A stretch of 17,247 bases of DNA from Lachnospiraceae bacterium (GCA_900770325.1 CAAGKE010000145.1:1-17247); one strand, 5' to 3'. Positions 1-7,561 are shown, numbered from the stretch's first letter. Notes: generated from the sequence alone by a model not told the origin. Numbers and translations are program-made.

Positions 1-165
1 ATCTATGATGAAGCCCAGGGGGAAGAGACCCCCTGGTTCTACAGCAGGACGGGGACCTCGGTATCCGACTGCACCCCGATCATGGAGGAAGATGCCGCGG
101 AGATCATGGATTCTCATGAATATGAAGCTATTGAATATATACCATTTGCAGAGTATGAAGTTTAG
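1..165 (+). CDS. 3' end of an unrecognised gene (partial)
   Basis: An open frame enters from the left edge in frame 1 and ends at TAG 163-165, giving the last 54 residues of a protein. The fragment is strongly acidic and ends in a run of Glu, Tyr and Ile residues (…EYIPFAEYEV). I recognise no family motif, signal peptide or membrane segment in it. The frame choice rests on its being open to the window edge, its Glu-rich composition like the neighbouring genes, and its stop lying 29 nt before the next gene's ATG. It could be the first gene of a short operon with mutY. The function is unknown to me, because too little of the protein is present. Confidence 0.55.
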   Translation: MYDEAQGEETPWFYSRTGTSVSDCTPIMEEDAAEIMDSHEYEAIEYIPFAEYEV

Positions 166-194
166 CGGAGCTGTTTTGGTTGGATGGATATAGG

Positions 195-1256
195 ATGACA
201 AAAGAAGAACTGAAGAAGATCGTGGATCCTCTGCTGTCCTGGTTTTATGAGAACGCAAGGAGCCTGCCCTGGCGTGAAGAGCCGCTGCCTTATTACGTAT
301 GGGTTTCGGAGATTATGCTGCAGCAGACCAGGGTGGAGGCGGTGAAGCCTTTTTTCTCCCGTTTTATTAATGCGTTGCCGGATATTGCGGCGCTGGCGGC
401 CTGTCCCCAGGAGCGGCTGCTGAAGCTGTGGGAAGGACTGGGGTATTATAACCGGGTACGAAATATGCAGAAAGCTGCGGTCCAGGTAGTGCAGGAGTAT
501 GGGGGAGTGCTGCCCGGGGATTATTATGAACTGAAAAAACTGCCGGGTATCGGTTCCTATACAGCCGGAGCAATTGCTTCCATTGCATATGGTATTCCGG
601 CACCGGCGGTGGATGGAAATGTTTTGCGGGTACTCAGCCGTATCATGGAAAGTGAAGCAGATATTTCCAGACAGTCGGTGAAGAACTTATTCGAGGGCCT
701 GGTTATGGAAGTAATTCCCCGGGACTGTCCCGGGATTTTTAATCAGGCACTGATGGAACTGGGGGCCACCGTTTGTCTGCCCAATGGTCAGCCGGAATGC
801 GGCAGATGTCCGGCGGAGAAAATGTGTCTGGCCAGGATGCATGACCGTATAGGGGAACTGCCTAAGAAGAGTGGATCGAAAAAGCGACGGATCGAAGAAA
901 AAACTGTGCTTGTGATTCGGGATGGGCTTCACACAGTGATACACAGACGTCCTGAAAAAGGGCTGCTGGCAGGTCTTTATGAACTGCCAAATCTGGAAGG
1001 GCATCTATCAGAAGAGGAGCTGCTGCTCTATCTGAAGCAGGAGGGTATCCCGGCAGTCCGCGTACGGCCTCTGCCGGAGGCAAAGCATATTTTCAGCCAT
1101 GTGGAATGGCATATGACAGGATATCTGATACTGACAGAGGATCTGGAACCTCTTTGTCACCCCTCTTTTTTGATCGTAGAGCCGGAGCGAACAGAGGCAG
1201 AATATCCCATACCGGCGGCTTTTGCGGCTTATGCTAGTATAGCGTTCGATAAATAA
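195..1256 (+). CDS. mutY: A/G-specific adenine DNA glycosylase MutY
   Basis: This base-excision repair enzyme removes adenine mispaired with 8-oxoguanine. Visible motifs, numbered from the ATG at 195, are: the catalytic Glu39 in SEIMLQQT; the helix-hairpin-helix LPGIGSYTAGAI around residues 116-127, with the catalytic Asp140 in VDGNVLR; and a [4Fe-4S] cluster from Cys194, Cys202, Cys205 and Cys211. The first cysteine gap is seven residues, where E. coli has six; from memory seven is common in clostridia. The C-terminal half (about residues 230-350) matches the NUDIX-like 8-oxoG recognition domain, so the 353-residue protein is full length. A TTG at 180 with GGAG 9 nt upstream is an alternative start adding five residues; I prefer the ATG, which starts the usual MTKEE-type N-terminus. 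The last seven codons and the stop lie inside a long palindromic repeat (1234-1398). Confidence 0.95.
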   Translation: MTKEELKKIVDPLLSWFYENARSLPWREEPLPYYVWVSEIMLQQTRVEAVKPFFSRFINALPDIAALAACPQERLLKLWEGLGYYNRVRNMQKAAVQVVQEYGGVLPGDYYELKKLPGIGSYTAGAIASIAYGIPAPAVDGNVLRVLSRIMESEADISRQSVKNLFEGLVMEVIPRDCPGIFNQALMELGATVCLPNGQPECGRCPAEKMCLARMHDRIGELPKKSGSKKRRIEEKTVLVIRDGLHTVIHRRPEKGLLAGLYELPNLEGHLSEEELLLYLKQEGIPAVRVRPLPEAKHIFSHVEWHMTGYLILTEDLEPLCHPSFLIVEPERTEAEYPIPAAFAAYASIAFDK

Positions 1257-1398
1257 CTAGACCAATCACGCAGAATGCTTCTTCGAGTGTGCAGGTCAAA
1301 AAACGCAGGCGTAGCGGGCTACGCTGAGGATTTTTGACCTGTGCAATCGGAGAAGCAGGCAAGCGATTGGTCAAGTTATTTTCGATACGCTATACTAG
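1234..1398. repeat. 165-nt imperfect palindrome overlapping the mutY stop
   Basis: The outer arms CTAGTATAGCG (1234-1244) and CGCTATACTAG (1388-1398) are perfect reverse complements. Pairing continues inward with mismatches: GACCAATC (1260-1267) with GATTGGTC (1355-1362), GCAGGTCAAAAA with TTTTTGACCTG, and GCGTAGC with its complement around the centre near 1316. The whole could fold as one long hairpin. The left arm encodes the last seven residues and stop of MutY, so the element either inserted at the gene's end or the gene now ends in it. It may act as a terminator, but there is no clean T-tract directly after the outer stem. No transposase is present. It resembles a non-autonomous palindromic element. 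Confidence 0.8.
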
Positions 1399-1419
1399 TT
1401 ACCTGCAGATACGTCTGGG

Positions 1420-1511
1420 CCAGGAAAAATACCAGGAAATGTAACAGGAAAGAAACCGGAACTGTTGTCAGAACCGCATAATTCCGGGCTGTTACCAGAA
1501 AACACATAATT
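1420..1511. repeat. Degenerate short tandem repeats before the glycosyltransferase
   Basis: Positions 1420-1455 are three diverged 12-bp units of the type CCAGGAAAAATA. Positions 1456-1511 are two diverged 28-bp units, each starting CCGG, with CTGTT and CAGAA in the middle and ending CATAATT. The second unit ends 1 nt before the AGGAG ribosome site of the glycosyltransferase gene. I see no convincing promoter in the stretch. Confidence 0.6.
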
Positions 1512-1526
1512 TAGGAGAAAACAGAT

Positions 1527-2552
1527 ATGAAGATACTGACTGTGGCGATTCCGTGCTACAATTCGGAAGCATATATGGAAAAATGTATTAAATCCCTGCT
1601 GCCGGCAGGAGATGATATTGAAATACTGATCGTGGATGACGGGTCAAAGAAGGACCGGACAGCAGAACTGGCGGATCAGTACGAAGAAAAGTATCCGGGC
1701 ATCATCCGGGCGATTCATCAGGAAAATGGCGGACATGGAGAAGCGGTTAATACCGGGATCCGGAATGCGACCGGCATTTATTTTAAGGTGATTGACAGTG
1801 ATGACTGGGCAGATCCCCGGGCATTGGTGAAAGTGGTGGAAAAACTGAAGAAGCTGGAAGAAGATCAGACACAGGTGGATCTTTTTCTGGTGAACTTTAT
1901 CTATGATAAGGTGGGGGCAAAGCATAAAAAAGTGATGCATTTCCGTCATGCTTTTCCTACGGATGAGGTTTTTGAATGGTCTGCCATGAAGCATATGAAG
2001 CAGACCCAGTACATTCTGATGCACAATATCATTTACCGTCGGGAAACTATTCTGGAAAGCGGTATGGTACTTCCCAGCCATACATTTTATGTGGACAATA
2101 TTTTTGCGTTCCAGCCCTTCCCGTATGTGAAGAAGCTGTATTACATGGATGTAAATTTCTATCATTATTATATCGGAAGAGAAGACCAGTCGGTAAATGA
2201 GCAGATCATGATCAGCCGGATCGATCAGCAGATCAAAGTGAATAAGATTATGATCGATATTATGGCGAAGCAGAATTTTGACGGCCTGGATGAACATCTG
2301 AAGAAATATATGTATATTTATCTGGATAAGATCATGACAGTCACATCTTCTCTGCTTCTGGTCAGCGGAACGAAGGAAAACCTGGAAAAGAAAAAAGAAA
2401 TCTGGGCATATCTGAAGAAAACGGATAAAAAAATGTATCGCCATCTGCGTACGACACTCCTGGGATTCTGCCTGAACCTTCCGGGATGGCCGGGGCGGAA
2501 GATTGCGGTAGCAGGATACTGGGTGGCACGGAAATTTGTCGGGTTTAATTAA
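1527..2552 (+). CDS. Glycosyltransferase family 2 (GT-A fold)
   Basis: This is a probable sugar transferase that moves a nucleotide-activated sugar onto a cell-surface glycan or lipid; donor and acceptor cannot be read from the sequence. The N-terminal GT-A domain is clear: the start MKILTVAIPCYNS, the nucleotide-binding VDDGS at residues 36-40, NGGHGEAVNTGI near 67-78, and the metal-binding DSDDW at 90-94. The C-terminal 150 residues are rich in Lys, Tyr and Met, and the end (about 310-341) is moderately hydrophobic with basic residues, which would suit membrane-surface contact. There is no signal peptide. AGGAG at 1513-1517 lies 9 nt before the ATG. The gene stands alone, with a palindrome upstream and a terminator downstream. 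At 341 residues it is typical of clostridial family 2 enzymes involved in exopolysaccharide or teichoic acid decoration. Confidence 0.9.
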   Translation: MKILTVAIPCYNSEAYMEKCIKSLLPAGDDIEILIVDDGSKKDRTAELADQYEEKYPGIIRAIHQENGGHGEAVNTGIRNATGIYFKVIDSDDWADPRALVKVVEKLKKLEEDQTQVDLFLVNFIYDKVGAKHKKVMHFRHAFPTDEVFEWSAMKHMKQTQYILMHNIIYRRETILESGMVLPSHTFYVDNIFAFQPFPYVKKLYYMDVNFYHYYIGREDQSVNEQIMISRIDQQIKVNKIMIDIMAKQNFDGLDEHLKKYMYIYLDKIMTVTSSLLLVSGTKENLEKKKEIWAYLKKTDKKMYRHLRTTLLGFCLNLPGWPGRKIAVAGYWVARKFVGFN

Positions 2553-2568
2553 ATAACCGGTTACATAA

Positions 2569-2600
2569 GGGGCTGTTGCAGCCCCTGTTTTGTTGCTGTT
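2569..2600 (+). terminator. Intrinsic terminator after the glycosyltransferase gene
   Basis: A perfect 7-bp stem GGGGCTG / CAGCCCC (2569-2575 and 2579-2585) with a TTG loop is followed by a T-rich tail broken by G (2586-2600). It lies 17 nt after the stop codon. The minus-strand side has no U-tract, so it mainly serves the plus strand. Confidence 0.85.
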
Positions 2601-3518
2601 TTATCCTACGATCATATGCAGCTTTTCTTTCATCAAATCAAAAGATACTTTTTTGCAAAATCCCAGATGCTCTCCATCCACATGAACACATGCTTCAGTT
2701 TCGCTCTGGATTACTGCACGTTTGCAGCGGAAAATATGTATGCCGTTAAAATTCACATGCTTTCCCCAAAAGGCTGTAGGCAGCAGGGCAAGTACTTTCC
2801 ATTTGGGAAGACCATCCACCAGGATGATATCCAGATAATTATCCACCGGACTTGCTTTGGGGCAGAACATAAAGCCGCCTCCTTCATACCTGGTATTCAT
2901 GGCAGCAGCGAAATAGACCTTTTGAAAAGTCAGAAGCTGGTTGTCATCCATCAGCAGGCGGATGGAGATGGGCTCACAGGAAATCAGAAGACGCAGGGCA
3001 TTGATCAGATAAATCAGTTTTCCGGCATGAATTTTATTCAGGATATTTTTGAGCGGAGAGCTGTATGAGGCGTAGCAGACTGCCGCATCATAGCCGATAC
3101 CGGAACTGACTGCAAAGTATCTCTTTTGACTGCCGGAGGAAGTAATGCCAATATTGATGTTGCGGAACTTCTCAGGGGAGAGGATCATCTCCATGGTATC
3201 CTCTACTTTTGCGGGTATCCGCATTCCTCTGGCAAAATCATTTCCGGATCCGGTGGGCAGATAGCCGAAGGTAATGCCTTCATAGGTGACCAGGCCGCTG
3301 AGGAATTCATTGATCGTTCCGTCACCGCCTACCACCACAATGGTACAGGGAGTTTTATTCAGAGACAAAAACCGGGCCAGTTCTGAGGCTTCTCCGGGAC
3401 CATTCAGAATAAAGCTTTCATATTCAATTCCTTTATTCTCCAGAATAGCTTCTGCCTTTTCCCAGATACGCATTCCCTTGCCGCAGCTGGAAACGGGATT
3501 TACAATAAAATAGTACAT
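2601..3518 (-). CDS. Diacylglycerol kinase family lipid kinase (YegS/DagK type)
   Basis: It probably phosphorylates diacylglycerol or a related lipid alcohol with ATP at the inner membrane face, feeding phosphatidic acid back to phospholipid synthesis. The signature of the DAGK catalytic domain is complete: NPVSSCGKG at residues 7-15 (phosphate loop), GGDGTINE at 64-71, and PTGSGNDFARG at 88-98. The C-terminal beta-rich half ends with HVDGEHLG near residue 280, as in the YegS/DgkB fold. At 305 residues it has the usual length. The start is ATG at 3518, with GGAGG 11 nt upstream (3530-3534 on the plus strand). It is convergent with the glycosyltransferase and divergent from glnS. The exact substrate (diacylglycerol or another lipid) is not decidable from sequence. 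Confidence 0.92.
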   Translation of the reverse strand: MYYFIVNPVSSCGKGMRIWEKAEAILENKGIEYESFILNGPGEASELARFLSLNKTPCTIVVVGGDGTINEFLSGLVTYEGITFGYLPTGSGNDFARGMRIPAKVEDTMEMILSPEKFRNINIGITSSGSQKRYFAVSSGIGYDAAVCYASYSSPLKNILNKIHAGKLIYLINALRLLISCEPISIRLLMDDNQLLTFQKVYFAAAMNTRYEGGGFMFCPKASPVDNYLDIILVDGLPKWKVLALLPTAFWGKHVNFNGIHIFRCKRAVIQSETEACVHVDGEHLGFCKKVSFDLMKEKLHMIVG

Positions 3519-3589
3519 AAACCAATGGTCCTCCGCAGTAGTAAAGCAATTATGTTATCATGTGTTGCGTTTTTTATCATACATTTTTT

Positions 3590-3618
3590 ATTGTATCAGT
3601 TTTTTGTCACTTCCACAA
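3590..3618 (-). promoter_or_regulatory. Predicted promoter of the lipid kinase gene
   Basis: Read on the minus strand: -35 TTGTGG (3618-3613), a 17-nt spacer, and -10 TACAAT (3595-3590). The -35 is weak (3 of 6) and the -10 is good. It points at the lipid kinase about 70 nt away. Confidence 0.5.
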
Positions 3619-3620
3619 TG

Positions 3621-3649
3621 TTGTCTTTTGTAAAAAATTATGATATTAT
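3621..3649 (+). promoter_or_regulatory. Predicted promoter of glnS, with a long leader
   Basis: -35 TTGTCT (3621-3626), a 17-nt spacer, and -10 TATTAT (3644-3649). Its -35 box lies 2 nt from the -35 of the divergent lipid-kinase promoter. The transcript would have a leader of about 175 nt before the glnS ATG. That leader shows no T-box sequence of the AGGGTGGNACCGCG kind and no terminator. It does contain a small hairpin near 3697-3711 (GCGTAC / GTATGC) and a TTTTTGTTCAC…AAAGCGTA string (3681-3702) that recurs at 8548-8580. Confidence 0.55.
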
Positions 3650-3832
3650 GAGCGTTAGGTGTATAACTTCCTGAAATGTGTTTTTGTTCACTGCAAAGCG
3701 TACCGGGTATGCAAAGGGAACAGAAAACGTATCAGCGGGTCATGAAACGCTGTGTTTTTGACAGATTGGAGCCGGGAAGAGATCCAAACGGTTACCATAT
3801 ATGAATTTGGATGATGACTGAGGAGGCAGATT

Positions 3833-5497
3833 ATGGAAACAACCAGTAAGAATTTTATCGAGCAGATCATAGATAAGGATCTGGCAGAGGGGAAATGTGA
3901 AACAGTATGTACCCGTTTCCCGCCGGAACCCAACGGATATCTTCACATTGGACATGCGAAATCGATCCTGTTAAATTACGGGCTTGCTCAGGAGTATCAG
4001 GGAAAGTTTAACCTGCGTTTCGATGATACCAATCCTACGAAGGAAAAGACTGAGTTTGTGGAATCGATTTTACAGGATGTGAAGTGGCTGGGAGCAGACT
4101 GGGAGGACCGTCTGTTTTTTGCCTCCGATTATTTTGACCAGATGTACGAAGCAGCCATTAAACTGATTAAAAAAGGAAAAGCTTTTGTCTGTGATCTTAC
4201 GGCAGAAGAGATCCGGGAATACCGGGGAACTCTGACAGAACCCGGAAAGAACAGCCCCTATCGGGACAGAAGCATAGAAGAAAACCTGGAGCTGTTTGAG
4301 AATATGAAAAACGGTATGTATCCGGATGGTTCAAAGGTGCTTCGGGCTAAGATCGATATGGCTTCCCCCAACATTAATATGCGTGACCCGGTAATCTACC
4401 GTGTGGCCAGAATGTCCCATCACAATACCGGGGATAAGTGGTGTATCTATCCCATGTATGATTTTGCCCATCCTATTGAGGATGCCATAGAGGGTGTTAC
4501 CCATTCTATCTGCACCCTGGAATTTGAGGATCACCGTCCGCTGTATGACTGGGTAGTGCGTGAACTGGAATATCCCCATCCGCCAAAGCAGATCGAGTTC
4601 GCAAAAATGTATCTGACCAATGTGGTTACCGGAAAGCGGTATATCAAGAAACTGGTGGAAGACGGAATCGTGGATGGCTGGGATGACCCCAGACTGGTTT
4701 CTATCGCGGCGCTGCGCCGTCGGGGCTTTACTCCGGAATCCATCAAAATGTTTGTGGATCTGTGTGGGGTCAGCAAGAGCCAGAGCTCTGTGGATTATGC
4801 GATGCTGGAATACTGTATCCGTGAGGATCTGAAGATGAAGCGTCCCCGTATGATGGCGGTTCTGGATCCGGTAAAACTGATCATTGATAATTATCCGGAA
4901 GATGTGATGGAAGAACTGGATGTGGAGAACAATCTGGAGAATCCGGAAATGGGCACCAGAAAGGTTCCCTTTGGCAGAGAGCTTTATATCAACCGGGATG
5001 ATTTTATGGAGAATCCTCCGAAAAAATATTTCCGTCTTTTCCCGGGCAATGAAGTGCGCCTGATGGGAGCATATTTTGTAAAATGTACCGGATTTGAGAA
5101 AGATGAGGAAGGAAATATTACAGAGATTCATTGCACGTATGATCCGGAAACAAAATGCGGTTCCGGTTTCAATGGCCGCAAGGTAAAGGGAACGATCCAT
5201 TGGGTGGCTGCCAGAACGGCGATTCAGGCAGAGGTTCGTCTGTATGAAAATATTATTGATGAAGAGAAGGGCGTGTACAATGAGGATGGTTCTTTAAATC
5301 TGAATCCCAATTCTCTGACGGTATTGAAGAACTGTTATCTGGAACCCGCACTGAAGGAAGCAAAGGCATATGACAGTTATCAGTTTGTGCGTACCGGGTT
5401 CTTCTGCGCGGACAGCAAGGATTCCAGACCAGGCGAACCGGTATTTAACCGTATTGTTTCTCTGAAAAGCTCCTTTAAGCTGCCGAAAGCGGAATAG
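3833..5497 (+). CDS. glnS: Glutaminyl-tRNA synthetase
   Basis: This class Ic aminoacyl-tRNA synthetase attaches glutamine to tRNA-Gln in the cytoplasm. Visible features are PEPNGYLHIGHAKS with the HIGH box at residues 38-41, FRFDDTNP-type substrate contacts in NLRFDDTNPTKE, and the KMSKS-equivalent loop as VVTGKR at residues 264-269. WDDPRLVSIAALRRRGF follows, diagnostic of GlnRS rather than GluRS. The C-terminal half is the beta-barrel anticodon-binding region (about 340-554). At 554 residues it is the same length as the E. coli enzyme. AGGAGG at 3821-3826 sits 6 nt before the ATG. Many Firmicutes lack GlnRS and make Gln-tRNA by transamidation, so direct charging by an enzyme of proteobacterial/eukaryotic type is consistent with old horizontal acquisition. 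An intrinsic terminator follows at 5559-5601. Confidence 0.97.
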   Translation: METTSKNFIEQIIDKDLAEGKCETVCTRFPPEPNGYLHIGHAKSILLNYGLAQEYQGKFNLRFDDTNPTKEKTEFVESILQDVKWLGADWEDRLFFASDYFDQMYEAAIKLIKKGKAFVCDLTAEEIREYRGTLTEPGKNSPYRDRSIEENLELFENMKNGMYPDGSKVLRAKIDMASPNINMRDPVIYRVARMSHHNTGDKWCIYPMYDFAHPIEDAIEGVTHSICTLEFEDHRPLYDWVVRELEYPHPPKQIEFAKMYLTNVVTGKRYIKKLVEDGIVDGWDDPRLVSIAALRRRGFTPESIKMFVDLCGVSKSQSSVDYAMLEYCIREDLKMKRPRMMAVLDPVKLIIDNYPEDVMEELDVENNLENPEMGTRKVPFGRELYINRDDFMENPPKKYFRLFPGNEVRLMGAYFVKCTGFEKDEEGNITEIHCTYDPETKCGSGFNGRKVKGTIHWVAARTAIQAEVRLYENIIDEEKGVYNEDGSLNLNPNSLTVLKNCYLEPALKEAKAYDSYQFVRTGFFCADSKDSRPGEPVFNRIVSLKSSFKLPKAE

Positions 5498-5558
5498 GAC
5501 GGATCAGAAGTTTTATGCATGAAAATTTTGCAGCAGGCATTCCGGATGCCTGATAAAG

Positions 5559-5601
5559 AAAAGCTGGTATCGAATGCCCCGGCAGTCCATACCGGCTTTT
5601 T
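5559..5601 (+). terminator. Intrinsic terminator after glnS
   Basis: AAAAGCTGGTAT (5559-5570) pairs with ATACCGGCTTTT (5589-5600) through 12 positions, with one G-U pair, around an 18-nt loop. The 3' arm ends in five T's (5597-5601). A second hairpin just upstream (CAGGCAT / ATGCCTG, about 5534-5552) may assist. Confidence 0.75.
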
Positions 5602-5616
5602 AACTGTCAGGTGATC

Positions 5617-5784
5617 GAAAAAGCTGCCGATGGCAGGTGTCTGCGGTGTCAGATATTCGGAAAAGCTGCCGATGGCAGGCGTCTGCAGTGTCAGATATTC
5701 GGAAAAGCTGCCGATGGCAGGTGTCTGCAGTGTCAGGTAATGGGAAAAGCTGCCGACGACAGATATCTGTTGCGTCAGTTATCC
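5617..5784. repeat. 42-bp tandem repeat, four units
   Basis: Units start at 5617, 5659, 5701 and 5743. Units 2 and 3 are nearly identical; units 1 and 4 diverge at their outer ends, the fourth most. Each unit begins GGAAAAGCTGCC (GAAAAAGCTGCC in the first). The first three carry the small perfect hairpin CTGCC-GAT-GGCAG followed by GTCTGC and TGTCAG. Forty-two is a multiple of three, so the array is open in more than one frame: a GTG at 5611 would give a 77-residue Cys/Arg-rich peptide of 14-residue repeats. That GTG has no ribosome site and follows a terminator, so I do not call it a gene. The stretch 5785-5846 shows no further feature except the ribosome site of the next gene. Confidence 0.9.
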
Positions 5785-5846
5785 GAAGAAGTTTCCGGTG
5801 CAAAGCTTCGCAGTGACTTTGGATATTTTCGGGGAAAAGGGTAATA

Positions 5847-6458
5847 ATGATGGAAGAGAACGAGATGGAAAATCAGGGAACAGAAAGGTTTTACCAGGGA
5901 ATCACAGATTTTATTTTTGTGGAACATCCTCTTGAAAAGGCTGATCTGATATTTGTGCCGGGGGGCAATTATCCGGAGGCTGCAAGGCATGCGGCAGAGC
6001 TTTATCATCAGGGCTGGGCGCCGCTGATCCTGCCTTCCGGAAAATACAGTATTTTGAAAGGCTGTTTTGAAGGAGACGGTGAAACAGAATGGGAATATCT
6101 GAAAGATATTCTGGTAAAGGAAGGAGTGCCGGAAGCTTCGGTATTGAAAGAAGATCAGGCCACTTATACGTATGAAAATGCCATAAAATCCCGGGAGGTT
6201 CTGGAACGTCTTGGGATACATCCCGTGCGGGCGATCTTGTCCTGTCAGGCTTTTCATGCCAGAAGATGCCTGATGTATTATCAGGATCAGTTTCCGGATA
6301 CGAGACTGATGGTAAGTCCGGTAATAACAAAGGAGATCCGCCGGAACAACTGGTATCTGGACAGAGAAAAAATTGATGTGGTGCTGGGAGAGGTGGAGCG
6401 ATGCGGCACGCAGTTCCATGAAATTCTGTATCATCAGATAAGCGGGAGGGGAGAATAA
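5847..6458 (+). CDS. YdcF-family (DUF218) protein
   Basis: This 203-residue protein of the YdcF/SanA/ElyC group probably has a Rossmann-like fold; the biochemical role of the family is mostly unknown, with links to envelope integrity. Family marks are ADLIFVPGG at residues 32-40 (the D-x-V-x-GG strand), PLILPSGK near 59-66, the TYENA turn at 108-112, and LSCQAFHARRCLMYY around 131-145, carrying the conserved His and Arg. Unlike SanA or ElyC it has no N-terminal membrane segment, so it should be cytoplasmic. Tandem ATGs at 5847 and 5850 follow an AGGG stretch; the first is used here. The stop is 1 nt before the next gene's ATG, so it is almost certainly cotranscribed and translationally coupled with the HAD phosphatase. 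Confidence 0.85.
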   Translation: MMEENEMENQGTERFYQGITDFIFVEHPLEKADLIFVPGGNYPEAARHAAELYHQGWAPLILPSGKYSILKGCFEGDGETEWEYLKDILVKEGVPEASVLKEDQATYTYENAIKSREVLERLGIHPVRAILSCQAFHARRCLMYYQDQFPDTRLMVSPVITKEIRRNNWYLDREKIDVVLGEVERCGTQFHEILYHQISGRGE

Positions 6459-6459
6459 T

Positions 6460-7266
6460 ATGCCGGAAAAAGGAACGGAAACCATAAAACTGATTGCTTC
6501 GGATCTGGACGGAACACTGGTACCGGAGGGAACGCCGGATATCAATCCTCAGGTTCTGGAGGTGATCAGCAGACTGAAGGAAAAGGGAATCTTGTTTGCG
6601 GCGGCCAGCGGACGTCAGTATCAGAGTATGTATAAGCTGCTGGAACCGATTAAGGATGATGTGATTTTTATTGCGGAAAACGGCGGATATGTGGTATGCA
6701 GAGACAGGGATATCGACTGCTGCAGCATTGACCGTCCTCTTTTTGAAGAAATCGTCCGGTATCTGCGAAAGAAGGAAAATGGTTATGTTTTGGTAAATAC
6801 ACCAAAAACAGCATATATGGATTGTAAGGATCCGGACTTTGTGGATCAGATGCGCAAAGGATATAAGCTGAAGCTGGAGCATGTGAAGGATGTCCTCCAG
6901 GTTCAGGAACCGGTGGTAAAGGTGGCACTGTACTGCAGTGATGATGCGGCAGCAGCCGCAGAACCGGCAAAAGCATTATTCCAGGGCAGGGCCCATGTGA
7001 TGGCAGCCGGGAAAAACTGGGTGGATTTTGTGAGAGAAGGCGTGGACAAAGGCGCGGCTCTGCAGAAGATACAGCAGTTAATGCATATTAAAAAAGAAGA
7101 AACTATGGCATTTGGAGATAACCATAATGATATAGGAATGCTTAACTGCGCCGGTGAGAGCTATGCGGTGGCCAATGCAAGAGAAGAAGTGAAACAGGCG
7201 GCAAAATATATTGCGGAAAGCAATACTCAGGATGGAGTATTGAAGATATTGCGTACCCTTTTATAA
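6460..7266 (+). CDS. Cof-type HAD-IIB phosphatase
   Basis: This haloacid-dehalogenase phosphatase of the Cof class usually acts on sugar phosphates or nucleotides in the cytoplasm. Motif I is SDLDGTL with the nucleophile Asp15 and acid/base Asp17. Motif II is the Ser in AAASGR (46-51). The motif III lysine is near 197 in GVDKGAAL, and motif IV is GDNHND at 219-224, which binds Mg2+. The type IIB cap lies between residues about 85 and 185. At 268 residues it is full length. GGGAGGGGAG just upstream (6444-6452, 7 nt spacing) gives a strong ribosome site inside the end of the ydcF-like gene. Substrate not predictable. Confidence 0.93.
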   Translation: MPEKGTETIKLIASDLDGTLVPEGTPDINPQVLEVISRLKEKGILFAAASGRQYQSMYKLLEPIKDDVIFIAENGGYVVCRDRDIDCCSIDRPLFEEIVRYLRKKENGYVLVNTPKTAYMDCKDPDFVDQMRKGYKLKLEHVKDVLQVQEPVVKVALYCSDDAAAAAEPAKALFQGRAHVMAAGKNWVDFVREGVDKGAALQKIQQLMHIKKEETMAFGDNHNDIGMLNCAGESYAVANAREEVKQAAKYIAESNTQDGVLKILRTLL

Positions 7267-7303
7267 AGATGAGTCAATGTAATTCATAACAAAGGAGGAA
7301 AAA

Positions 7304-7561
7304 ATGGAATACGATGAGATCTGTCTGAAAACCTTTTTAGAAAAACAGGGTCAGCTCTTTGATGAACCTGTGGCGGAAACTCTGGAAGAAGCAGAGTATT
7401 TTCTGGAGGATTGTATGGCTGTGGTATTTCGTAATCTGAAGGAAGTGAAGCGTTATTTTAAAGAAAATATGGATGCTTCCGCCATGTCCGATGAGGAAAT
7501 TCTGGAGGCAAGTGAAGTGTTTCCTCTGCCGGACGGCAGATTTCTGGTGGTAGAGGGCTAG
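7304..7561 (+). CDS. Small acidic conserved-looking protein, function unknown
   Basis: This 85-residue acidic, soluble protein has no signal peptide or membrane segment. It begins MEYDEICLKTFLEKQ and contains a predicted helix pair rich in Glu (EAEYFLEDCMAVVFRNLKEVKRYF, about residues 29-52). An SDEEILEASEVF segment follows and it ends in a beta-like PDGRFLVVEG. It is real by context: an excellent AAAGGAGG site (7291-7298, 5 nt spacing), the same strand as the HAD gene and 37 nt after it, and coding-like codon use. I do not recognise the family. A role as a small partner or regulator of the upstream phosphatase would be speculation. Confidence 0.75.
   Translation: MEYDEICLKTFLEKQGQLFDEPVAETLEEAEYFLEDCMAVVFRNLKEVKRYFKENMDASAMSDEEILEASEVFPLPDGRFLVVEG

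Noticed and set aside
194..830. Altered Fe-S cluster spacing in MutY (seven residues in the first gap instead of six)
   Set aside because: From memory this spacing is frequent in clostridial MutY, and all four cysteines are present.
3656..3832. T-box or amino-acid-responsive leader of glnS
   Set aside because: No T-box consensus sequence, no specifier-like stem and no leader terminator are visible.
5617..5784. Possible CRISPR array
   Set aside because: Units are contiguous with no unique spacers, and there are no cas genes.
5611..5844. GTG-started 77-residue repeat peptide from the 42-bp array
   Set aside because: No ribosome site, directly after a terminator, and the frame stays open only because the unit is 42 bp. 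Kept as a repeat.
5911..6882. 323-codon minus-strand frame over the YdcF and HAD genes
   Set aside because: It covers two well-supported plus-strand genes and shows no domain motif.
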